A stretch of 64,000 nucleotides of DNA, taken from contig NZ_FNDG01000002.1 of the NCBI RefSeq assembly GCF_900100535.1, forward strand, positions 186,001-250,000, given 5' to 3'. Position 1 is the stretch's first letter. Every line of letters starts with the position of its first letter. The notes beneath the pieces were generated by a model. The model was not told the DNA's origin and ran no database searches. It was given only the letters and a program-made list of their open reading frames with translations. Shown here piece by piece: positions 17,748 to 25,392 of this stretch. This stretch comes from Phytopseudomonas flavescens. GTDB taxonomy: Bacteria; Pseudomonadota; Gammaproteobacteria; Pseudomonadales; Pseudomonadaceae. Both the position numbers and the translations under genes were made by a program.

Positions 17748-18080
17748 TCATTTCTCAGGACAGTCGGCATCCTGCTGACGAACGTGGTCGCGGTCGATTG
17801 CCAGTGCTTCTCGAGCCGCAAGCGATGTTCCGTCCTCGAGTTCCGTTTGCACTTGACACGTGATTTGCAATGCGTTCCCGCGAGGGCCTGGCCGGGATCT
17901 CCTGATTCGATTTTGTCTTTTGCGACTGCGCTGTTTCCACTGTCGTCGCCGATACGCATGGGCTGGCCGATTCTGGACTGATCCTGGATGCGAACGCTGT
18001 GCAGGCAGGAGCACCAAGGTGGTTAGGCAGATGATGACTGCCAGCCGACGGGCGGGACAAAATGTCTCATGCCGGTTCAT
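17748..18080 (-). pseudogene. Possible frameshifted small exported protein
   Basis: Three pieces in two minus-strand frames look like one protein. A signal-like start (MNRHETF...LAVIICLTTLVLLPAQ) is followed, in the +1 frame, by SVRIQDQ...MRIGDDSGNSAVAKDKIESG and QALAG. Then, back in the first frame, comes ITCQVQTELEDGTSLAAREA plus LAIDRDHVRQQ, ending at 17748. The first frame is open throughout but turns Arg-rich and unnatural in the middle. Two compensating indels, or chance, could explain this. No Shine-Dalgarno precedes the ATG. Confidence 0.33.
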
Positions 18081-18131
18081 GGGCGCGAACTAGACTTGAA
18101 GGGTCATCAACGTGAGGAAGGAGTTTCCAAG

Positions 18132-18383
18132 ATGATGTCCGTGCTTGAACAGCGCCATATAGTCGAGTGTGCGTTTCTACCGTTGGCGTGTAGCTGTCAC
18201 ATCGATGGTCATGAGTCAGTGACCATCCAGATCAGGGATCCAGTGACGTCGCAGGTCTACCTGAATGTCACGGGGATATCCCGAGTCGAGTTGTCGACTT
18301 CTCGGCAGATATCACAGCTGGTTGCGCAACTCCGACAGGATCTGCGTACGCTGAATTCCGGAAGTGATCGCAAGGAAGCCTGA
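18132..18383 (+). CDS. DUF1652 domain-containing protein
   Basis: Protein of 83 aa (MMSVLEQRHIVECAFLPLAC start) with the DUF1652 layout: SVTIQIRDPVTSQVYLNVTGI, then STSRQISQLVAQLRQDL. This is a pseudomonad-specific family of small proteins of unknown function. ATG 18132 is used because AAGGAG lies nine bases upstream and the family begins at MxSxxE; the next codon is also ATG. It lies 94 bp upstream of another small gene on the same strand. Confidence 0.82.
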   Translation: MMSVLEQRHIVECAFLPLACSCHIDGHESVTIQIRDPVTSQVYLNVTGISRVELSTSRQISQLVAQLRQDLRTLNSGSDRKEA

Positions 18384-18476
18384 TGCCGCCACACGCGCTC
18401 GTGGTCAGACAGACTGAACCGCTCTGCCATCCCATGGCCTCAGTTAGCACTACAGAATGCCGAAGAGGAGGATGAT

Positions 18477-18728
18477 ATGGACGGTGGGAAATTCGATGGT
18501 TACGACCTCGAGCGCTTCCATTCGCTTCTGGCTGAAGAGCTGGGGCTGAGCGAGGATGAGTTGGAAACCTGGATGGAGGAGGAGCGCGAGCGAGTCGATG
18601 AGGACGGACAATTGATCGGACATGCGATTACTTTCAAGCACGACATGCCCTTCGATCTACGTGCCAGAGTGCGCGGCATGGCTGGCGATCATGTCGCTCA
18701 CACCGGGCTTATCGAGCTGGATGCTTGA
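18477..18728 (+). CDS. Hypothetical acidic small protein
   Basis: ORF of 83 aa with a strong AGGAGG Shine-Dalgarno six bases before ATG 18477. The middle is very acidic (ELGLSEDELETWMEEERERV) and the C-terminus reads DLRARVRGMAGDHVAHTGLIE. No family is recognised. There is no signal peptide or membrane segment. It lies between two small stress-type genes on the same strand, but the spacing gives no evidence of an operon. Confidence 0.65.
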   Translation: MDGGKFDGYDLERFHSLLAEELGLSEDELETWMEEERERVDEDGQLIGHAITFKHDMPFDLRARVRGMAGDHVAHTGLIELDA

Positions 18729-18820
18729 GCGTGTGATGCCCGCTATCGGCAAAAAACCTGAACTCTCGTGATCCGCCTCCCCTCCAAAATAGCGTCAACC
18801 ACTTCATGGAGTATTCACCA

Positions 18821-19156
18821 ATGGCTCGTAAAACTTCGCTGGAAAGCGGCCTGGATCAATTTCAACAGGAAAGTGCCAAGGAATTGAAGAAACTTCTCGA
18901 TCAAGCCAGCAAAGCACTGGGCGATGCCGAATCGTTTTCTGGCGACAAGGCAAATGAAGCCCGCGAGAAAGTGATCGCACTGCTCAATGAGGCCAAGGGT
19001 TCGATCACCGAGAAGGGGCGCGAAGCCGTCGAGCTGGGTCGCGAGACCATCGGTAATGCTCAGGATCGCATCGAGAGCAATCCCTGGACGTCCGTAGCCG
19101 TGGCATCGGGCTTCGGCCTGTTGGTCGGCCTGTTGGTAGGGCGCAGCAGCAAATAG
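18821..19156 (+). CDS. DUF883/ElaB-YqjD family membrane-anchored protein
   Basis: Protein of 111 aa. A long amphipathic coiled-coil-like helix (residues 10-85, rich in Lys, Glu and Ala) is followed by the conserved ESNPWTSVAVASGFGLLVGLLVGR tail, whose glycine-rich helix anchors the protein in the inner membrane. E. coli relatives YqjD, ElaB and YgaM are stationary-phase, ribosome-associated proteins. ATG 18821 has GGAG nine bases upstream; an upstream in-frame ATG (18806) overlaps that Shine-Dalgarno. A terminator lies 84 bp downstream. Confidence 0.9.
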   Translation: MARKTSLESGLDQFQQESAKELKKLLDQASKALGDAESFSGDKANEAREKVIALLNEAKGSITEKGREAVELGRETIGNAQDRIESNPWTSVAVASGFGLLVGLLVGRSSK

Positions 19157-19239
19157 TCAGGAGCGCGGTGCCGGCCATTCGGCATGCAACCCGCTTTGAT
19201 AGGTCAGCAGCACCCCGGCTGTCTTGAAACCGCTGAAAT

Positions 19240-19272
19240 AGCCTCGTAGATCACTGATTTACGAGGCTTTTT
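19240..19272 (+). terminator. Rho-independent terminator
   Basis: AGCCTCGTA (19240-19248) pairs with TACGAGGCT (19260-19268), followed by T residues. It ends the DUF883 gene and shields the tRNA-Leu promoter. Confidence 0.8.
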
Positions 19273-19288
19273 ATTGCGCTCTTTGATC

Positions 19289-19317
19289 TTGCGGCGTCGC
19301 CTGGGGGTGTATATAGT
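19289..19317 (+). promoter_or_regulatory. Sigma70 promoter for tRNA-Leu
   Basis: A -35 TTGCGG (19289-19294), a 17-bp spacer and a -10 TATAGT (19312-19317) end 21 bp before the tRNA. Confidence 0.6.
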
Positions 19318-19338
19318 CCAGCCCTCGCATAGTTTGCC

Positions 19339-19425
19339 GCCCCGATGGTGAAATTGGTAAACACAGCAGACTTAAAATCTGCCGATCGCAAGGTCTTGCC
19401 GGTTCGATTCCGGCTCGGGGCACCA
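19339..19425 (+). tRNA. tRNA-Leu (anticodon TAA)
   Basis: An 87-nt class II tRNA. Acceptor GCCCCGA is paired to the CGGGGC 3' strand with encoded ACCA. The anticodon stem-loop GCAGACTTAAAATCTGC gives TAA. The variable arm is CGATCGCAAGGTCTTG and the T-arm CCGGTTCGATTCCGG. Confidence 0.97.
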
Positions 19426-19839
19426 ATGAAATCAGTAGTTTGCGAATATCGCGCTGAATCCCTCCTGTTCCGCAATTCCTGACCTGTTCCGCAATTATCG
19501 GGTCGGCGATACCTCTTCCAGTCTGTCTCCCTCGCGATCTTTCCGTCATTACCTCCCCGTGTAATCCAACTGGTCCGCAACCTTCTGGTCGATTGGCTGA
19601 TTGCGCGTGTCTGTCAGGTAGCCAGGTATCCGTTTTCGTTATCCGTCGCCTGACCCGGTGTCTACACAACAGAGAATATGGCGGGTGTGATCCGCCTGGT
19701 GGGACGGATGGCGGGCGCCAAGGGCGCGAGTGGAGCTATATTGCTAAGGAACGCGGCGTTGCAGTCGTCGCTTGATGGCCGGCGGTACTATGATTTCCCG
19801 TGCGGCCTGCGCTGAATCAACTGGGAAAAGGATGCTGTG
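19426..19839. other. Stretch without a supported gene, downstream of tRNA-Leu
   Basis: Open frames here lack Shine-Dalgarno sequences and recognisable products. The only structure seen is a 14-bp direct repeat at 19464-19496 (listed separately). A position behind a tRNA-Leu gene is a typical scar of integrated elements, but no integrase is visible. Confidence 0.4.
19464..19496. repeat. 14-bp tandem direct repeat
   Basis: CCTGTTCCGCAATT occurs at 19464-19477 and again, identically, at 19483-19496 (19-bp period). A weaker copy, CTGGTCCGCAACC, lies near 19570. It could be a protein-binding site or part of an attachment-site scar. Confidence 0.5.
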
Positions 19840-20301
19840 ATGACGGAAGAAACAACGATCAACGCTGACAAAGATGAAATCCGAAAAGACCTTACCGACC
19901 CCGTTTCCTATGAGTTCGAGTGGAGCGGTAGGCGCGTCGATTGGTTTCTCCAGCAGTTGGTGCGTATGGCGAACAGTGATCCAAGCATCGAAATGGGGAT
20001 AACCATTTCGACACCTGCCGGCATGATTACCGGCACTCTGATTTCCGCCCAGAATTACTTCCGCGAATTTGGGCAGATCATGGCTGATTCTCTCAATACC
20101 CCGGATCTTGTCGAAACCTACGCGCAGTTTGGCGAAGCGGGGGGTAACACGGACCAATTACCCTACCAGTTTGTTCATCTGAGGAACGCGTTCTCGGTCA
20201 GCGCAAGCGGTACCGTGCCCACCAATGGCGGCGTGCTGTGGCGAGGGAAGATTGCTGAGGTGGCAGGATTCAGCATCGGGGCCATGTCCAGAGATGACTG
20301 A
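19840..20301 (+). CDS. GvpU-like protein
   Basis: Protein of 153 aa with a central domain (RRVDWFLQQLVRMANSDPS, then IEMGITISTPAGMITGTLIS and NYFREFG) resembling gas-vesicle accessory protein GvpU. The C-terminus adds LPYQFVHLRNAF and a strand-rich tail. No other gas-vesicle genes are nearby, so vesicle formation is not implied; stand-alone GvpU-like proteins occur in many non-vesiculate pseudomonads. ATG 19840 follows AAGGA by eight bases; a GTG directly before it is also in frame. The name reflects family similarity only. Confidence 0.65.
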   Translation: MTEETTINADKDEIRKDLTDPVSYEFEWSGRRVDWFLQQLVRMANSDPSIEMGITISTPAGMITGTLISAQNYFREFGQIMADSLNTPDLVETYAQFGEAGGNTDQLPYQFVHLRNAFSVSASGTVPTNGGVLWRGKIAEVAGFSIGAMSRDD

Positions 20302-20364
20302 TGGCCTTGTGCTGCCATTGGCATGATTTGATTTACGCCGTTCGAGAGGCGGCGCCAGATACCT

Positions 20365-20386
20365 AACCCGGCCTTTGCGCCGGGTT
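20365..20386. terminator. GC-rich hairpin between convergent genes
   Basis: AACCCGGC (20365-20372) pairs with GCCGGGTT (20379-20386) across a 6-nt loop, between the GvpU-like gene and the porin gene. No strong T run follows on either strand, so termination is uncertain. Confidence 0.4.
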
Positions 20387-20455
20387 CCCATCGATGCGTT
20401 TGCAATGATTGGCGTAAGCCTTGCCGCTCTCTGTGGGCAACAAGGCTTCCAGTGC

Positions 20456-21244
20456 CTAGAAGTGAGCCTTGACCAACAGGCTGATGGCGCTCTGGTTGGT
20501 ACCGCCCAGCACTTCGTCACCCAGCGGGCTGTCATTGTCGATGCCGTACTTGTGCTTCCAATAGTCGTATTCGACGCCCACGTAGAACTTCTTGCCCCAG
20601 CCCATGGCCTTGGCCAGGTCGTATTTGACCTGCGGGTTGATGTGCAGGTTGGCGTGATAGCTGTCGTCGTTGTCGACTACCCAATCGATGAAACCATCGA
20701 TCACCAGGTCGGAATTGCCGACCGGCACGGTGTAGCTCCACACCGGGGTGATCTGCCAGACATTGCGGCCATCGCGTTTGCCGTCCGGTCGGCGCAGGTA
20801 GGTGTTGAGCTGGACGTAGTCGAAACCGGGAATCGCCAGGTCGATGGCCGGGCCTAGCAGGTAAGCGTCGACATCGTCTTCACCGAACTCGTAGGTGGCG
20901 GACAGCAGCACATCCTTCACGGGGCCGAACGACAGGTCGCTACCACTGATCTTGCCGAACGACAGGCGTGGGCTGATCTCGCCGTAAAAGGTGTGCCCGT
21001 CGCCTGCGCCATTGGTGGCCTCGGTGTTGTACTTGATGCCGTCGACGAACAGGAACAGATCACCGAAGCTCCAGCCGCTGGCGTGCTCGAAGGTGAGCGT
21101 CTGCTGGCGAGGCGGGTCGATCTTGAAGTCGATGCCATTGAGGTAGGTCAGGCTGTTGTCCTGCCAGAGCAGCAGGTCGGCCATGGCCTGGACAGGAGTC
21201 AGCAGGCTGCCTGCCAGCAGCAGGGAAGTCGCGGTGTGTTTCAT
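20456..21244 (-). CDS. Tsx-like nucleoside-specific outer-membrane channel
   Basis: Beta-barrel protein of 262 aa with a signal peptide (MKHTATSLLLAGSLLTPVQA) and C-terminal LLVKAHF ending in Phe, as outer-membrane proteins do. The Tsx/OmpK family is indicated by LLLWQDNSLTYLNG near the N-terminus, EHASGWSFGDLFLFVDGI, FYGEISPRLS and YDYWKHKYGI. Tsx proteins pass nucleosides and related small solutes. It stands alone. The start ATG 21244 has only a weak Shine-Dalgarno. Confidence 0.85.
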   Translation of the reverse strand: MKHTATSLLLAGSLLTPVQAMADLLLWQDNSLTYLNGIDFKIDPPRQQTLTFEHASGWSFGDLFLFVDGIKYNTEATNGAGDGHTFYGEISPRLSFGKISGSDLSFGPVKDVLLSATYEFGEDDVDAYLLGPAIDLAIPGFDYVQLNTYLRRPDGKRDGRNVWQITPVWSYTVPVGNSDLVIDGFIDWVVDNDDSYHANLHINPQVKYDLAKAMGWGKKFYVGVEYDYWKHKYGIDNDSPLGDEVLGGTNQSAISLLVKAHF

Positions 21245-21497
21245 CGGGCGTGTTCCGGACAGTGTTGAATGATCGACCCGCCGGTTCAGGCGAGCGGTAG
21301 CATGGGAAGGGCGAAGCCGATTCGGTGTACAGGCGAAGGCTCTGCAATGCCTGTCCCGGCTCAGCGCGGCGCGGGAGTGTACAGCATTTGCTTGCGTGGA
21401 TCGTGTCGAGGTGGGGATGGCGGCGCCGTTTCCTCAGGACGAGAAAACGGCGCTTGTTGCAGCGCTCAATACAGCGCCGTGACGGGCCGGTGCAGGA

Positions 21498-21749
21498 TCA
21501 CGCGTCGAGCTGTTTGGCCGTTTCCACGCCTGAGGCGCTGAGCTTGATGGGGTAGCTGAGGGACAGTTCACCGGCAGTACCCGAGACGGCACCATCGTGA
21601 ATGAGCCCGCTGTCCTGCAGGTGCTTGAGCGTATCGGCGACCGCATGTTCGCCGCGGAAATTATCCAGCACCTCCTTGCCCAGGCCGGCGGGGTGGGCGT
21701 GTAGCAGACGGGTGAGAACCTCTTTCTTCAAATCATTGTCAATGGACAT
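21498..21749 (-). CDS. Small hypothetical protein, winged-helix-like
   Basis: ORF of 83 aa with a GAGG Shine-Dalgarno seven bases before ATG 21749. The sequence (KKEVLTRLLHAHPAGLGKEV, then VADTLKHLQDSGLIHDGAV and ISASGVETAKQL-like end) reads like a compact winged-helix domain, but no named family is assigned. It is divergent from galU; the shared region carries an inverted repeat. A regulatory role is a guess from the fold. A GCGCCGTTT/AAACGGCGC stem at 21423-21453 lies behind it. Confidence 0.65.
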   Translation of the reverse strand: MSIDNDLKKEVLTRLLHAHPAGLGKEVLDNFRGEHAVADTLKHLQDSGLIHDGAVSGTAGELSLSYPIKLSASGVETAKQLDA

Positions 21750-21797
21750 GCGAACCTCGCGTTGCGGTGGGTTTCACAGTTTGTGACTGCCTGGCCT

Positions 21798-21820
21798 GGT
21801 AAACGTTTTAGGTGTTTACC
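21798..21820. promoter_or_regulatory. Inverted repeat upstream of galU
   Basis: GGTAAAC-N9-GTTTACC has perfect 7-bp arms and extends to 10 of 11 with GCCTGGTAAAC and GTTTACCGGGC. It lies between the divergent winged-helix-like gene and galU, about 30 bp before a candidate galU promoter (TTGTAA 21830-21835, TAAACT 21852-21857). It looks like an operator. Confidence 0.4.
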
Positions 21821-21896
21821 GGGCTGCCGTTGTAAGCCGCGAGTGTCCTGATAAACTGCTCTGGCGTCGATAACCCTCTCTCATTCAGGGACTTCC

Positions 21897-22733
21897 ATGA
21901 TCAAGAAATGCTTGTTTCCTGCCGCTGGCTACGGCACCCGTTTTCTCCCGGCAACCAAGGCCATGCCCAAGGAAATGCTGCCGATCGTGAACAAGCCGTT
22001 GATCCAGTACGGCGTGGAGGAAGCGCTGTCAGCTGGTCTCAACGAGATCGCCATGGTGACGGGCCGCGGCAAACGCGCCCTGGAAGATCACTTCGATATC
22101 AGCTATGAGCTGGAAGAGCAGATCCGCAATACCGACAAGGAAAAGTACCTGGTCGGCATCCGTCGTCTGATCGACAGCTGCACCTTTTCCTATACCCGCC
22201 AGGTGGAAATGAAAGGCTTGGGCCACGCGATCCTCAGCGGCCGTCCGCTGATCGGCGACGAGCCGTTCGCCGTCGTGCTGGCCGATGACCTGTGCCTGAA
22301 CCTGGAAGGCGACAGCGTGTTGACCCAGATGGTCAAGCTGTACAACCAGTTCCGCTGCTCGATCGTGGCGGTGCAGGAAGTGCCGATGGAAGAAATCCAC
22401 AAATATGGCGTGATTGCCGGCGAGACGATCCGTGACGATATTTTCCGGGTCAACAGCATGGTCGAAAAGCCAAAGCCGGAAGACGCACCGTCCAACCTGG
22501 CGATCATCGGCCGTTACATCCTGACCCCGGACATCTTCGAGCTGATCGAGAAGACGGAGCCGGGCAAGGGCGGCGAAATCCAGATCACCGACGCGCTGAT
22601 GAAGCAGGCGCAGGATGGTTGCGTACTGGCGTACAAGTTCAAGGGCCAGCGTTTCGACTGCGGTGGCGCAGAAGGCTATATCGAAGCCACCAACTTCTGC
22701 TACGAGCACCTCTACAAGACTGGCAGGGGCTGA
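21897..22733 (+). CDS. galU: UTP-glucose-1-phosphate uridylyltransferase
   Basis: Enzyme of 278 aa that makes UDP-glucose for LPS core, exopolysaccharide and trehalose-type pathways, cytoplasmic. The nucleotidyltransferase signature is at the N-terminus (FPAAGYGTRFLPATKAMPKE). Other family segments are VEEALSAGLNEIAMVTGRGK, FAVVLADDLCLN, YGVIAGE, VEKPKPEDAPSNLAIIGRYI and GGEIQITDAL. Length and sequence are full. It is followed by a terminator, then by the convergent VOC gene; galU-VOC-gor is a familiar pseudomonad order. Confidence 0.97.
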   Translation: MIKKCLFPAAGYGTRFLPATKAMPKEMLPIVNKPLIQYGVEEALSAGLNEIAMVTGRGKRALEDHFDISYELEEQIRNTDKEKYLVGIRRLIDSCTFSYTRQVEMKGLGHAILSGRPLIGDEPFAVVLADDLCLNLEGDSVLTQMVKLYNQFRCSIVAVQEVPMEEIHKYGVIAGETIRDDIFRVNSMVEKPKPEDAPSNLAIIGRYILTPDIFELIEKTEPGKGGEIQITDALMKQAQDGCVLAYKFKGQRFDCGGAEGYIEATNFCYEHLYKTGRG

Positions 22734-22760
22734 TCGCTCGCTGACAGCACCGGCTGACAG

Positions 22761-22785
22761 AAAAACCGCCTTCGGGCGGTTTTTT
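22761..22785. terminator. Bidirectional rho-independent terminator
   Basis: AAAAACCGCC-TTCG-GGCGGTTTTT, a 10-bp stem with a stable TTCG tetraloop and T runs, lies between convergent galU and the VOC gene. Confidence 0.93.
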
Positions 22786-22790
22786 CATGC

Positions 22791-23213
22791 TCAGTTTTCG
22801 TTGATCGGTTTGGCGCCCGGTCCCAGCGGCTGGCCGTAGCTGAACTCGATGTAATGACCTGCCGGATCCCGCACACCGCAGTAATAGCCAACCGGGTAGG
22901 GCTCGTCGCGTTGCGCCCAGACCAGGCAGCCGGCGGCCTGGGCCTTGGCGGCGATGGCGTCGACTTCCTCGCGGCTTTGCAGGGCGAAGCCGAAGTGGCT
23001 GTAGTCATTGGCCGCCAGGCGCCGTGGCTCGCCACCGGGCATGATCACCAAGATGAATTCGCTCTCCCTACCAGGCTCGGCCATCCATACGATCTGCGAG
23101 CCCTTGCCGGGGCGACGGTGGATGACGTGCATGCCACAGAAAGCTTCGTAGAAATCGATGCAGGCCTGCAGATCCGGTACGTGCAATGCCAGGTGAGTGA
23201 GAATCGGGCGCAT
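22791..23213 (-). CDS. VOC-family (glyoxalase/bleomycin-resistance fold) protein
   Basis: Protein of 140 aa made of two beta-alpha-beta-beta-beta modules. Module one has [29 protein letters not shown], with a first metal ligand His at residue 7; module two has [20 protein letters not shown]. The C-terminal metal-binding Glu lies in [16 protein letters not shown]. This is the extradiol-dioxygenase/glyoxalase superfamily; the substrate is unknown. AGGAG lies seven bases before ATG 23213. It is divergent from gor, which may hint at a thiol or aldehyde link. Confidence 0.87.
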   Translation of the reverse strand: MRPILTHLALHVPDLQACIDFYEAFCGMHVIHRRPGKGSQIVWMAEPGRESEFILVIMPGGEPRRLAANDYSHFGFALQSREEVDAIAAKAQAAGCLVWAQRDEPYPVGYYCGVRDPAGHYIEFSYGQPLGPGAKPINEN

Positions 23214-23332
23214 ACGTAGCTCCTTGTTCTATCGAGACTAGACCGGCCGCATCGAGGATAAGTTTGCGCCAGGTGCCAGGCGGGCAGGGCGCTTCGTTTA
23301 CGGTATGCTCTGCATCTGTTCAGGAGGCTGTG

Positions 23333-24688
23333 ATGACCTACGATTTCGATCTGTTTGTAATCGGTGCCGGTTCCGGCGGTGTACGTGCGGCGCGCTTCTC
23401 CGCAGGCTACGGCGCCCGTGTCGCCGTGGCGGAAAGCCGTTATCTGGGGGGCACCTGCGTCAACGTGGGTTGCGTGCCGAAGAAGCTGCTGGTGTACGGC
23501 GCCCAGTTCGCCGACGACTTCGAGCAGGCCCGGGGCTTTGGCTGGACGGCCGGCGAGGCCCGGTTCGACTGGCCGACGCTGATCGCCAACAAGAACCGCG
23601 AAATCGAACGCCTCAACGGCATCTACCGCAAGCTGCTGGTGGGCAGCGGCGTGACCTTGCTCGAGGGCCATGCGCGGTTGCTCGACGAGCACAGCGTCGA
23701 AGTCGACGGCAAGACCTACAGCGCCCAGCGGATCCTCATCGCCACCGGCGGCTGGCCGCACGTCCCCGATATTCCGGGGCATGAGCACGCGATCAATTCC
23801 AACCAGGCGTTCTTCCTGAAAGAGCTGCCCAAGCGCGTCCTGGTGGTGGGCGGTGGCTACATCGCCGTGGAGTTTGCCTCGATCTTCAATGGCCTCGGTG
23901 CGCAGACGTCGCTGTTGTATCGCGGCGAGCTGTTCCTGCGTGGTTTCGACGATTCCCTGCGTACCCACCTGCATGAAGAACTCGGCAAGCGCGGCCTGGA
24001 TGTGCAGTTCAACAGCGATATCGTGCGCATCGACAAGCAGGCCGATGGCAGCCTGCAGGCCACCCTGAAGGATGGCCGTACCCTGCAGGCAGATTGCATC
24101 TTCTACGCCACCGGGCGGCGTCCGATGCTCGATGGGCTGGGGCTGGAAAACACCGCCGTCAGCCTGGATGACAAGGGCTATATCGAGGTCGATGACGCGT
24201 ACCAGACCAAGGCGCCGTCGATCCTCGCCATCGGTGACGTCATCGGTCGCGTGCAACTGACGCCCGTTGCCCTGGCCGAAGGCATGGCCGTGGCGCGTCG
24301 TCTGTTCAAGCCGGAGGAGTACCGCAAGGTCGATTACCGGAACATCCCCACTGCGGTGTTCAGCCTGCCGAACATCGGCACGGTCGGCCTGACCGAGGAG
24401 CAGGCCCGTGAGGCCGGGCATCAGGTGACGATCTTCGAAAGCCGCTTCCGGCCGATGAAGCTGGCCCTGACCGAAAGCGACGAGCGCACGCTGATGAAGC
24501 TGGTGGTCGATGCCGAGACGGACCGCGTGCTGGGCTGCCACATGGTCGGCCCGGATGCCGGCGAGATCGTCCAGGGCCTTGCGGTCGCGCTCAAGGCGGG
24601 TGCGACCAAGCAGGTGTTCGACGAAACCATCGGCGTTCACCCAAGCTCGGCCGAGGAGTTCGTCACCCTGCGTACGCCGGTGAGCTGA
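23333..24688 (+). CDS. gor: Glutathione-disulfide reductase
   Basis: NADPH- and FAD-dependent enzyme of 451 aa keeping glutathione reduced. It has an FAD-binding GAGSGG motif (residues 11-16), the redox pair Cys42-Cys47 ([13 protein letters not shown]), an NADPH-binding [28 protein letters not shown], and the dimer-interface catalytic GVHPSSAEE with His436. ATG 23333 has AGGAGG seven bases upstream. The gene is followed almost at once by the TRIC-family channel gene. Glutathione reductase is preferred over other disulfide reductases because of overall similarity and length. Confidence 0.95.
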   Translation: MTYDFDLFVIGAGSGGVRAARFSAGYGARVAVAESRYLGGTCVNVGCVPKKLLVYGAQFADDFEQARGFGWTAGEARFDWPTLIANKNREIERLNGIYRKLLVGSGVTLLEGHARLLDEHSVEVDGKTYSAQRILIATGGWPHVPDIPGHEHAINSNQAFFLKELPKRVLVVGGGYIAVEFASIFNGLGAQTSLLYRGELFLRGFDDSLRTHLHEELGKRGLDVQFNSDIVRIDKQADGSLQATLKDGRTLQADCIFYATGRRPMLDGLGLENTAVSLDDKGYIEVDDAYQTKAPSILAIGDVIGRVQLTPVALAEGMAVARRLFKPEEYRKVDYRNIPTAVFSLPNIGTVGLTEEQAREAGHQVTIFESRFRPMKLALTESDERTLMKLVVDAETDRVLGCHMVGPDAGEIVQGLAVALKAGATKQVFDETIGVHPSSAEEFVTLRTPVS

Positions 24689-24695
24689 CTTGTCG

Positions 24696-25319
24696 ATGAG
24701 CCAGCTGTTCTACCTGGCGGATCTGTTCGGGGTGGCGGTGTTCGCCATCACCGGCGCGCTGATGGCGGGGCGCAAGTCCATGGATCTGTTCGGTGTGCTG
24801 GTGATCGCCATCATCACCGCACTCGGCGGCGGCACGCTGCGCGATGTGATCCTCGACAACCATCCGGTCAGCTGGATTCGCAACGACACCTACATTCTGG
24901 TCGCTTCGCTGGCTGCCGTGTGCACGGTGATCTGGGTGCGCCTGACCCGGCCGATCCACGAAAAGGGCCTGCTGATCGCCGATGCCTTCGGCCTGGCGGT
25001 ATTCACCGTGATCGGTACCGAAGTCGCCCTGCAGTACGCGATGCCGTCCAGCACGGCGGTGATCATGGGCGTCATGACCGGTGTCGCTGGCGGCGTGATG
25101 CGTGACGTGATCTGCAACGAGATCCCGCTGATCTTCAAGAAGGAGATCTACGCCACCGCCTGCCTGGCTGGTGCGGTAACCTTCGTGCTGCTGCGCATGC
25201 TGGAAACACCGCATTGGCTGGATACTGGCATTGCCATGCTGGTGGTGCTGGTGATTCGCCTTGCCGCGATCCGCTGGCACTTCTCGCTACCCCGATTCCA
25301 CCTGCTCGACCGCGACTGA
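24696..25319 (+). CDS. TRIC (UPF0126/YicG) family membrane channel protein
   Basis: Inner-membrane protein of 207 aa built of two repeated three-helix units, each with the glycine-rich kink typical of the family: ALGGGTLRDVILDN and GVAGGVMRDVICNEIP. Bacterial homologues of trimeric intracellular cation channels conduct monovalent cations in reconstituted systems. The start is ATG 24696; a TTG at 24690 is also in frame and neither has a strong Shine-Dalgarno. It begins 7 bp after gor, so coupling to that gene is likely. Confidence 0.88.
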   Translation: MSQLFYLADLFGVAVFAITGALMAGRKSMDLFGVLVIAIITALGGGTLRDVILDNHPVSWIRNDTYILVASLAAVCTVIWVRLTRPIHEKGLLIADAFGLAVFTVIGTEVALQYAMPSSTAVIMGVMTGVAGGVMRDVICNEIPLIFKKEIYATACLAGAVTFVLLRMLETPHWLDTGIAMLVVLVIRLAAIRWHFSLPRFHLLDRD

Positions 25320-25392
25320 TAGCTTTGCGCTTCCAGAGGCGGCTAGTTGCTCGATAACGCTGTTACCCGTTTGTAATCACCAAGGAAGGTCG

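Noticed and set aside
23045-24640. Minus-strand open frame of 531 codons across gor
   Set aside because: Antisense shadow of gor with low-complexity composition; the plus strand has all glutathione reductase motifs.
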